Shown: positions 16,910 to 23,986 of the stretch, one piece after another | How positions within the stretch are numbered: position 1 is the first letter of the stretch | Layout of the letters: each line of letters starts with the position of its first letter | IMG/VR virus record: IMGVR_UViG_3300025430_000015 | Coordinates: 1-64,000 of that record | Source of the DNA: a virus | DNA length: 64,000 nucleotides | Strand: one strand, 5' to 3' | The notes under the pieces: generated by a model | Database searches by the model: none | Seen by the model: only the letters and a program-made list of their open reading frames with translations | Told to the model about the DNA's origin: nothing | Translations under genes and position numbers: made by a program

Positions 16910-16922
16910 TGTTGTATTCCCA
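16892..16922 (+). repeat. 15-base direct repeat, period 16, splitting the sheath gene
   Basis: AGTGTTGTATTCCCA occurs at 16892-16906 and again at 16908-16922, separated by one T. The period of 16 shifts the frame by +1 and creates an in-frame TAG directly after the CCA codon. Confidence 0.95.
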
Positions 16923-17564
16923 GGTTCTATTAACTACAACCCAGGATTGAATACTAATACTGGACTTACCAACGTTAACTTCAATATCCCTGGTTACTAC
17001 CTTGCTGCTGCAATCGCTGGTACTTTTGTAGGACAGACTCAAGTTAGCACCCCTATTACAAATAAGATTGTTTATGGATTTAATTACATCCCTAACCAAA
17101 TTAGCCTTACGGACGCAGCTACTAACTATCTACCTTATGGTGTTACTACAGTTTACCAAAAGCGTGACGGTAACCTCTGGATTCTACAGGGTCTTACAAC
17201 TAATGTAAATAACTGGTTGACACAAGAAATATCAATCAATGCTGTTGGTGACCGCTTAGCTAACAACGTTCGACGTGACTTGGTCAATAGTGCACTTATT
17301 GGTGGTCCTTTGACACAGATTACTACTGGTGCTGCGCTTTCAACAGTGCAAGGTACTTTGATCAATGCAAAGGCATCTGGACTTATCCAAAGTTACCAGA
17401 ATATTAATTACACAGTTAACCCATCTAACCCAACGACTGTAAATATTACTTTCCAATATTCTCCGACGTATCCGATTAATTACATCCAGACTACTTTGAG
17501 CCTAAATACTCAAACTGGTACCGTAATTACGAATAATACTCAGAGCAATCTTGTAGTCTACTAG
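16908..17564 (+). CDS. contractile tail sheath protein, C-terminal part
   Basis: Continuation of the sheath in the shifted frame from SVVFPGSINYNPG to the stop at 17562-17564, about 218 residues including the duplicated SVVFP. It contains the conserved C-terminal sheath region, including a PYGVTTVYQKRDGNLWILQG-type strand pair and NNVRRDLVN, which interlocks sheath subunits and packs on the tube. No ribosome site lies at its beginning, supporting that it is the second half of one gene. Confidence 0.8.
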   Translation, partial: SVVFPGSINYNPGLNTNTGLTNVNFNIPGYYLAAAIAGTFVGQTQVSTPITNKIVYGFNYIPNQISLTDAATNYLPYGVTTVYQKRDGNLWILQGLTTNVNNWLTQEISINAVGDRLANNVRRDLVNSALIGGPLTQITTGAALSTVQGTLINAKASGLIQSYQNINYTVNPSNPTTVNITFQYSPTYPINYIQTTLSLNTQTGTVITNNTQSNLVVY

Positions 17565-17576
17565 GAGCAATAAAAA

Positions 17577-18053
17577 ATGGCAACTTCACTATTTCGCGTA
17601 GGTGGACACTATACTGCGTTCACCTACAATGGACAGGCACTAGCCTATGCTCAGGTTATCAATGAGCGAGGCCCACAGCCTGTAGCACAACCACAGCCTA
17701 TCCAACCTTTGGATAACGCTTACCCAATTGAGATTGCTTTGCCTGCTGCTTTGAATGCAGGATATCTCGAAATCACATTCCTAGAACAATGGAATGCTGA
17801 AGTATGGGCACAATTGGGTGCAAACTTTGCTAATGCAGCTGACCTCCTTGACGTGTTCAAGGCTCAACTTGCTCAAGGCGAAGTCCAGTGCATAAAAGTC
17901 ATCAATAAGCCAGACGGTACCCAGCGTAGAATTACTTACACTGGTTGTGTCGTAGTTAACGTCACAGTTGATGAATTAATCCAAATTGGAACAATGACTA
18001 TTCCCAAGACGATTACAATCATGTACCGTCAAAGAACCGAAACTCTAAATTAA
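17577..18053 (+). CDS. tail tube protein
   Basis: 158 residues, typical size for a myovirus tube subunit and directly after the sheath gene. A beta-sandwich pattern is visible: VGGHYTAFTYNG, PIEIALPAALNAGYLEITFLEQW, CIKVINKPDGTQRRITYTGCVVV and KTITIMYRQR. It polymerises to form the inner tail tube. Ribosome site AGGAG at about 17564. The family call is by order and fold pattern. Confidence 0.7.
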   Translation: MATSLFRVGGHYTAFTYNGQALAYAQVINERGPQPVAQPQPIQPLDNAYPIEIALPAALNAGYLEITFLEQWNAEVWAQLGANFANAADLLDVFKAQLAQGEVQCIKVINKPDGTQRRITYTGCVVVNVTVDELIQIGTMTIPKTITIMYRQRTETLN

Positions 18054-18070
18054 GAAAGGCATGAAATAAA

Positions 18071-19054
18071 ATGTCCGTACGTTCATATGTAATTCAATTG
18101 CAGGCAGGAGTGGGTCAAGCCATTCTTCCTGATCACCGTAAGATGGTCCCAGGTGTACAATACGTGGTAGATGCTGATACGTTCTCAAAGATTAGCCTAG
18201 GTGCTCGTCAGAATGTTATCAAAGTTGTCACTGTTAACACTGACCTTACCACTGCTAGTGGTGGTTTTGTACCTGCCCAAGTATCAAATGGTGTAAATAC
18301 CCAGTTGTTTGGTGGAAATGGTCCACTCAGCCTCCTCGGTACTGTAAGCAACACTCTTAGCACATTCAGCATTGCTGGTTTTGCTGCTCAAGGAGCTGCT
18401 GCTGGTGGAACCACTGGTGCTGGTGCTGGTATTGGAACACCACAAGACACACTACTAGGATCTTTCCAACCTTACTCACTAACTGGTCCTGATGGTGCTC
18501 GTTACCAACTCGTTTATAATGGAACTGCTACTACCATTTCAGGTGGTTGGGCAACGGTATGGCAAGACGAAAGCAATGGTTACGTATCAACTGCTTCTGG
18601 TATCACATACCAAGTCAAGCAAGATGGTCAAGGCGTTTCATATGTTATTAGCGCCAATACAACTCTTAGCGGTGTAAACGGAAACGTTACTACTGTTGGT
18701 ACTAAGCAAGGTGCTTTCTCAGGTGTTGCACTTGTTAACATTCCTGCTGGTTACTTTGGTTTCACTCAAATCGAAGGTATTTGCCCATCAGTTGCTGTCG
18801 TTAGCGGTACTGCCGTTGGAACTGCAGTTGGTGTTGTAGCAACTAGCAACGCTGGTTACCTTGGAGTTCCTGCTTCAACTACCACAGCTGTTAGCTCACT
18901 TGGTGTTGTAACTGGTAGCCCACTTGCTAATAACATTGCTGGTACAACGCTTACTACTCCTGCTTCAGGTACTAACGGTCAGTTTTTTGCTCAAGTTGAA
19001 CTCCGTAGCCGCAGAAGCAAGAAGCCTTACAACCGCTTCCTTAACAAAAACTAA
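18071..19054 (+). CDS. virion structural protein between tube and chaperones
   Basis: 327 residues. A compact N-terminus (YVIQLQAGVGQAILPDHRKMVPGVQYVVD) is followed by Gly/Ala/Thr/Val-rich beta repeats and a basic tail (RSRRSKKPYNRF). The codon use is biased to C-ending and Asn/Ala codons as in the sheath and tube, suggesting high expression. It could be a decoration or second tube-like protein. No family recognised. Confidence 0.6.
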   Translation: MSVRSYVIQLQAGVGQAILPDHRKMVPGVQYVVDADTFSKISLGARQNVIKVVTVNTDLTTASGGFVPAQVSNGVNTQLFGGNGPLSLLGTVSNTLSTFSIAGFAAQGAAAGGTTGAGAGIGTPQDTLLGSFQPYSLTGPDGARYQLVYNGTATTISGGWATVWQDESNGYVSTASGITYQVKQDGQGVSYVISANTTLSGVNGNVTTVGTKQGAFSGVALVNIPAGYFGFTQIEGICPSVAVVSGTAVGTAVGVVATSNAGYLGVPASTTTAVSSLGVVTGSPLANNIAGTTLTTPASGTNGQFFAQVELRSRRSKKPYNRFLNKN

Positions 19055-19104
19055 TTAAGCTAATGTGGTAGGCTTTGAATAGAAGCCCTAGATCCAAAGG
19101 AAAC

Positions 19105-19632
19105 ATGACAACGAAGAATGGAATCGGATGGGGGAGTGAAGACCTCCCCCAGACCGAAACAAGTAAGAACATCGATAGCTTTCCAGAAGAATGGAAAGAT
19201 GATTTCGAAGGCCTGCTCTTTTTAGGTTATTTACAACGTGAAGTCACAAAAGTGCCTTTCCACAAGTTTGTGGTTAGAACATTGACTATTAACGAAAAGC
19301 TAGAAATTAGTCTATTGACAAAGCCGTACCTAGATACTGTTGGGTACGCTCGTTCTTACAAATCTGCTATCGTTGCTGCCGGATTGGTTAGTGTTGATGG
19401 TAGGGATCTAATCCCTGGTAATAAAAATATTAACGTAGTTAGACAAAAGTATGATTACGTAGTCAATAATTGGTATGATACTATTATTGATATTCTTTAC
19501 GAAGAAATTGATTCTCTTGAAAACCGTGTAATTATGGTATTGCAAGAACTCGGTATTATTGAACCAGTTGTCCCTTTTGATATCTTTGAAAAGGTAGAAG
19601 AGGAACTGGATATCCCAAAAGATGGGAAGTAG
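19105..19632 (+). CDS. tail assembly chaperone (short, zero-frame product)
   Basis: 175 residues from ATG 19105, preceded by AAAGGA; an in-frame TTG upstream lacks a ribosome site. It sits immediately before the tape measure pair, where contractile and siphophages encode two overlapping chaperones (G and GT). The C-terminus IFEKVEEELDIPKDGK carries a CCCAAAA slippery heptamer, and a -1 shift fuses it to the following frame. The chaperone coats the tape measure during tube assembly and is not part of the virion. Confidence 0.75.
   Translation: MTTKNGIGWGSEDLPQTETSKNIDSFPEEWKDDFEGLLFLGYLQREVTKVPFHKFVVRTLTINEKLEISLLTKPYLDTVGYARSYKSAIVAAGLVSVDGRDLIPGNKNINVVRQKYDYVVNNWYDTIIDILYEEIDSLENRVIMVLQELGIIEPVVPFDIFEKVEEELDIPKDGK
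19614..19620 (+). other. programmed -1 ribosomal frameshift site CCCAAAA
   Basis: Zero-frame codons are ATC CCA AAA GAT, giving the X-XXY-YYZ heptamer C-CCA-AAA. A -1 slip reads AGA TGG GAA next, avoids TAG at 19630-19632 and enters the downstream chaperone frame to 20042, giving a 312-residue fusion. Position and direction match the conserved tail-chaperone frameshift of many phages. Confidence 0.8.
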
Positions 19633-19640
19633 ATCCGTAT

Positions 19641-20042
19641 GTGATCGAGAATAGTGAGATTGCCAATCTTACTGGTGTTTTTACCAGAGGCAACCTCAAT
19701 GTAGTACAACAACAAATCCTTGTAACGCATACTATCCGTAAACGTAGACAAGAAAATGAGTTAGAAGAACTTCGTTTTGAACAGAATCTGTTTATAAACA
19801 ACCCAGAGTTCCATAGCATTTACATGAAGAAAAAACAAGAAGAGGAAGAGATGGGCGATGTCGTCTGGCTTACTCCTCAAAGTATTGAAGAACAACGTGA
19901 GCTCGATAAGGTATTCGCAGAAATGGCAAAACCTCAACAAAGAACACCTGAAGAAATCGCCGCTGACGCAGCTTTTGTCGAACAAATGACTTTAAACAAC
20001 CCATTTGATGGCATAGATATAGACGAGATAGGAGGTGATTAA
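19641..20042 (+). CDS. tail assembly chaperone, frameshift extension
   Basis: Downstream part of the chaperone pair, read after the -1 shift (the open frame continues from the heptamer at 19614). The first possible start is a GTG without a good ribosome site, which supports expression only as a fusion. The sequence is helical and charged (KRRQENELEELRFEQ, QEEEEMGD, AADAAFVEQMTLNNPFDG), as expected for the tape-measure-recruiting T domain. The stop overlaps the tape measure ATG. Confidence 0.75.
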   Translation: MIENSEIANLTGVFTRGNLNVVQQQILVTHTIRKRRQENELEELRFEQNLFINNPEFHSIYMKKKQEEEEMGDVVWLTPQSIEEQRELDKVFAEMAKPQQRTPEEIAADAAFVEQMTLNNPFDGIDIDEIGGD

Positions 20043-22510
20043 TGGCTACAGGTGATCCACTTGAGATACCGGTAAATTTTCAAGATAATACCGGTTCTAC
20101 AGTACAAGGTTTTCAACAACTCGCTTCTGTAACAAAACAAATACGTGACGACGTAGAAGCCATTGATACCGCTATTTCTGGCGTTACTGATCGTGCAGAC
20201 AAACTAAGAGGTTATTTCCAAGAAAACTTAGATGTTGTTACTGGAATTAAATCTATTTTAGAGATTGTATCAACACAAGCACAAGCTAACCAAGCTACAT
20301 TTAGCAACCTTGTAATGCAATTGCAAGAAATGATGAATAGCGCAAGAGGCCTCGGCGGCAATGCCAATATGGGTCAAGCTATGCAGATGCTTGGTTTTGG
20401 TGGTAACACTGGTGCTGGTTACTTTGGTAACACTGGTTCTGGTGGATATAGTCAAAGCATCACTTCATCCGTAGACTTTTCTACTGACCCTAACGTACAA
20501 AGAACTTCCATTAATAACAGATTCGCTGGTAAGTCTAGAGACTTTAGCGATCTTATGTCAGGAATATCTGGTGGCAATGGCAATAATATAGTACCACCAA
20601 ACGCACCTCCATCTGGTGGATATGACGAAGAAGACGATGGTAGAAAAAGAGTCTTTGGCAATGCTCTAAGCCAAATAATTTCACCTACAGTTAATAATCA
20701 AGTGCCTAACGATTCTTTGCAAACAAGGCTTCAAGCGCAACTTAAAAATAATTATTCAAATATTGCTGATAGCATTATTGCTCAAAAAAAAGAAGGCAGA
20801 GCAGCAGAAGTTGCCTACAGACAATCTACTAATTTAATTACTAGAACACTTGGAAATAGAGCTGGTAGCTTTTACAAAAGTGTTCTTGGTAATCTTGGTA
20901 TTGATAGAGAAACACTTAGACAAGCTCAAGCTGAAGCTAAATATGAAAATGTTCTTGATGCAAATGGTAACCCAACGTATTATCCTGGTAGTACCATACC
21001 AATTCAACAACGCACAAGCGAAATCGTTTCCGGTGGCACTGAAGATAAAATGCTTAAAATTGCTGACCACATTACAAGCATATTTGGATCTAAACTATTA
21101 ACAAAATTTACTGAATTTGCTGGCTATGCAAATATTGCATCCGGAATTTACGGGGGTGCCGTTGCTATTGCTAACCAAGCACGACAAATTACTGGTTTTG
21201 CCCAAGCACAAGGACAAAACGTTGGTCAAGTAGATTATGGACGTAGCGCTGGACAAGCCCTTAGTGCTTTTGTACAATCTGGATTTAATCTTAATCCATC
21301 TTTCAGTATGGCCGATGTTATGCAAGCTCAAAACAATGCTCAAGCTCTTGGTCTAAGAGGCGGAAACATACAACAATATGTTAATAATGCTTTGCAATTT
21401 AAGACACAATATGGTTTAAATGCACAACAAACTCAACAAATCATTGGTGGTGGTTTAGCTGCCGGTGTAAACATGGGCGATACTGCTAACGCTTTTGCTT
21501 ATGTACGTCAACTTGAAAATAATACTCAAACAAGTACAGCATATGGTAATCAAGCTTTTATGACTGGAATGTCTCAATATGCTGCTGGAGGAGCTACCGG
21601 CGTTGTAGCTGCGCAACTAGGTGCACAAGCTGCTCAATTTGGTGCAGGAAACTTTGTTTTGCAAGCACAAGGTGCAACTGGTACAGAGTTGTTAGGAACA
21701 CAATTAGGCAATGCTTTGATGGCGCAAGCTCTTGGTACAAGTTACATGGGTCTATATGCAACAGAACGTAAATCTACTTCAGCACAATTGCAGACTGCTA
21801 CATATACTTCTGATGAACAAATCCTACATTGGGCACAAATTGATACAACAACTGATTATCAAGGTAGCCAAAAAAAGTTTGATGATAAAAACGCTGGTCA
21901 ATATATGATCTTATCTGCTATCATGAGTCAACCTTCAATGGGTTCTGCTATAAATAAACAAGGTGACACACCACAACACGCAGGTAATTGGGCATGGGGC
22001 GTTGTAAAACAAGTACAAACTGCAAAAAAATATGGTGCACCTGTCGCATTCACTGATGCTACTGCTAGCGGTAATGTAAAGAAAATAGTTGATCAGACAA
22101 ATCAAGCTGCTCCAGGCGGACAGCTTCGTATTAGAGGTGCTAGTTCAGAATATGTTTTTAAACAAGAACAAGAACATGCTCTAGAAGCACTTAATAAAGT
22201 AACTCAAGGTACAATCAATGTGCCAAAATCTGTTTACCAAGAAGCTTATAATGCCTATCAATCAGGAGATTATACGACTGCTACACAAGATATTTATGGA
22301 TATAAAGCACCAAGCAATAACAACAATGCATCAACATCACATGTTAGTCTAATGCATCAACATCACATGTTAGCCTTAGTTTTAATCCATCTACTGCACA
22401 AGCTCTTAGCTTTTCTATGCAAAACAATGCAGCTGGTTATACTACTGGCACTATACCACTTACTAAAATACCAAAACATTTATGATAAATTATGGCAGTT
22501 AATATCGTAG
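20042..22510 (+). CDS. tape measure protein (C-terminal end scrambled by a duplication)
   Basis: Long helical protein rich in Gln, Ala and Asn with repeated coiled segments. It follows the chaperones and precedes baseplate genes, the standard tape measure position. As read it is 822 residues, but a 26-base duplication at 22325-22373 shifts the last part into a hydrophobic, unrelated frame (LMHQHHMLALV...). Removing one copy gives 805 residues ending SFNPSTAQALSFSMQNN...KIPKHL at stop TGA 22483-22485, six bases before the next ATG. By the usual 0.15 nm per residue rule this would set a tail of roughly 120 nm. Confidence 0.85.
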   Translation: MATGDPLEIPVNFQDNTGSTVQGFQQLASVTKQIRDDVEAIDTAISGVTDRADKLRGYFQENLDVVTGIKSILEIVSTQAQANQATFSNLVMQLQEMMNSARGLGGNANMGQAMQMLGFGGNTGAGYFGNTGSGGYSQSITSSVDFSTDPNVQRTSINNRFAGKSRDFSDLMSGISGGNGNNIVPPNAPPSGGYDEEDDGRKRVFGNALSQIISPTVNNQVPNDSLQTRLQAQLKNNYSNIADSIIAQKKEGRAAEVAYRQSTNLITRTLGNRAGSFYKSVLGNLGIDRETLRQAQAEAKYENVLDANGNPTYYPGSTIPIQQRTSEIVSGGTEDKMLKIADHITSIFGSKLLTKFTEFAGYANIASGIYGGAVAIANQARQITGFAQAQGQNVGQVDYGRSAGQALSAFVQSGFNLNPSFSMADVMQAQNNAQALGLRGGNIQQYVNNALQFKTQYGLNAQQTQQIIGGGLAAGVNMGDTANAFAYVRQLENNTQTSTAYGNQAFMTGMSQYAAGGATGVVAAQLGAQAAQFGAGNFVLQAQGATGTELLGTQLGNALMAQALGTSYMGLYATERKSTSAQLQTATYTSDEQILHWAQIDTTTDYQGSQKKFDDKNAGQYMILSAIMSQPSMGSAINKQGDTPQHAGNWAWGVVKQVQTAKKYGAPVAFTDATASGNVKKIVDQTNQAAPGGQLRIRGASSEYVFKQEQEHALEALNKVTQGTINVPKSVYQEAYNAYQSGDYTTATQDIYGYKAPSNNNNASTSHVSLMHQHHMLALVLIHLLHKLLAFLCKTMQLVILLALYHLLKYQNIYDKLWQLIS
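22325..22373 (+). repeat. 23-base direct repeat, period 26, in the tape measure gene
   Basis: The block from AATGCATCAACATC to GTTAG lies at 22325-22347 and 22351-22373 with TCT between. The period of 26 shifts the frame. Confidence 0.95.
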
Positions 22511-23112
22511 GAGGCAGTCAAAACTCATTAGACCAACCATTGTTGGTTAGTTCTGCCACGATCAAAGACAATTATACTGGTAAAACTTATACTTTCCCTT
22601 TTAATGTTAATTCGTTAAATTGGTCGTACCAAGTAAACTCACAAAGCTACGATACTATTGGTGGCCGTGTAACTCAAATATTATCTGTAAGAATTAATAC
22701 TATGCAAGTGCAAGGTGATGCTGGCAGTAGAGGCACTCTTATGGAATTATATGAAATCTTTAAAACTGTACAAGATAGCCAAAACCAGTCTAAAAAACCT
22801 ATGACTTTTAGTATTCCTAGTAGAAATTTATCTTTTATGGTATTTTTACAAAACTTTCAAATGGGTTGGGATATCACTACAGTAACTTACCCATACTATC
22901 TTACTTTTGAAGTGCAACAAGATCTTACAAAAGTTGTTACGCAAAGCGCCACTTTAAAAGCTCTCAATAGTTATTCAGCAACCGCTGGTGGCATTGGGTT
23001 TAATGAATTATGGACTGGTCTTAGCACAATTTCTCAAAGTACAAAAACCGCAAATATTCTTCAAGCATTGGAAAACTCTAATGCTTCTCAACTTTTTACA
23101 ACTGGTAGTTAA
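22492..23112 (+). CDS. baseplate/tail-tip protein, tube-to-baseplate adaptor candidate
   Basis: 206 residues. KTYTFPFNVNSLNWSYQVNSQSYDTIGGRVTQILSVR and the following beta pattern resemble the tube-like adaptor proteins that lie between tape measure and hub in contractile tails. The start is six bases after the restored tape measure stop. Family not recognised with certainty. Confidence 0.55.
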   Translation: MAVNIVGGSQNSLDQPLLVSSATIKDNYTGKTYTFPFNVNSLNWSYQVNSQSYDTIGGRVTQILSVRINTMQVQGDAGSRGTLMELYEIFKTVQDSQNQSKKPMTFSIPSRNLSFMVFLQNFQMGWDITTVTYPYYLTFEVQQDLTKVVTQSATLKALNSYSATAGGIGFNELWTGLSTISQSTKTANILQALENSNASQLFTTGS

Positions 23113-23114
23113 TT

Positions 23115-23312
23115 ATGGATAATAATACAAACATAAACAATGTTGAAGGTATGTATTCTGCTAATTGTAGGATATCAACACCTATTCTTTATCCACAAGC
23201 TAACGTAAAAAGTTTTAATGGATTTGCATGGAGTAATAGTATGGGGATGATACACGAAACATCTCCTATAGTAGATGAAGGTTGGCAGCAATGGCTGGGA
23301 ACGCAACAATAA
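23115..23312 (+). CDS. small baseplate-region protein
   Basis: 65 residues, no recognisable family. It overlaps the next gene by 22 bases in another frame. I considered a frameshifted N-terminus of the next protein, but no duplication or homopolymer explains the junction, and the next gene has its own plausible start, so it is kept as a separate short gene. Confidence 0.5.
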   Translation: MDNNTNINNVEGMYSANCRISTPILYPQANVKSFNGFAWSNSMGMIHETSPIVDEGWQQWLGTQQ

Positions 23313-23986
23313 CATTATTTGATGGTAAAAAATTAACTACATTTGAAGTATGGTTGCAAAGCATTAGTACTAGTTCAACTAATCAATTTTTAACACAACA
23401 AACACGAGACGGGATATCTTGGCTCCCTATTAGACGTGCTGAAATGTTTGCTAATTTTACAATTGTTTGGTCATTGGTTAGTCTTAAGCCAAAAGGTACC
23501 GAACCAGATCTTGGTTTTGAAGATATTGATCCTACTGATGGTTTTTCAAAATTAAACAAATTTCAAGATGCTATCAATGCTCATCAAATAGCTTATGTTA
23601 ATGGTACGACTGCAGCAACAATGGAATTAAATTATTACAATAATTCTGATCCAACTTTACCTACATATAATACTATTATTAGCAAGAACCCTTTACAACC
23701 GCTAAAATATAATGGTTGGATACAAATTGTAGAAAAACAATTTGTACGTTTTAAAAGTTATTTTGTTACTAATTATACTATGAATATCTTAACAAAAAAT
23801 ATTGCAAACACCCCTTCATCTTCTTTGGAAGCTGGTTCTAAGATTACATATGCACCTTCTGCTTATGATCAAGAAGCATACGGTGCTAGTTGGGTCGATC
23901 TTTATGCTACTGGCATTGTACAAGGAGCAATTAATACAAAAGCAAGTAGCATTAATAGTCAAAACGGTGGAGTGCCAAGCGCATGA
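23291..23986 (+). CDS. baseplate protein of unknown family
   Basis: 231 residues from ATG 23291 (AAGG at about 23279); a TTG at 23282 is possible but less likely. Beta-rich N-terminus (NATITLFDGKKLTTFEVW), central helices, and a C-terminus rich in Asn and Ser. It overlaps the hub gene start by four bases, so it is co-translated with the hub and is probably a wedge or hub-associated component. Confidence 0.6.
   Translation: MAGNATITLFDGKKLTTFEVWLQSISTSSTNQFLTQQTRDGISWLPIRRAEMFANFTIVWSLVSLKPKGTEPDLGFEDIDPTDGFSKLNKFQDAINAHQIAYVNGTTAATMELNYYNNSDPTLPTYNTIISKNPLQPLKYNGWIQIVEKQFVRFKSYFVTNYTMNILTKNIANTPSSSLEAGSKITYAPSAYDQEAYGASWVDLYATGIVQGAINTKASSINSQNGGVPSA

Noticed and set aside
19075-19104. Upstream TTG start for the tail chaperone
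   Set aside because: No ribosome site precedes it, whereas ATG 19105 has AAAGGA at good distance.
23115-23986. Sixth frame-broken gene at the 65-residue/231-residue junction
   Set aside because: No duplication or homopolymer is present at the junction, and the second gene has its own ATG with a ribosome-site-like AAGG upstream.
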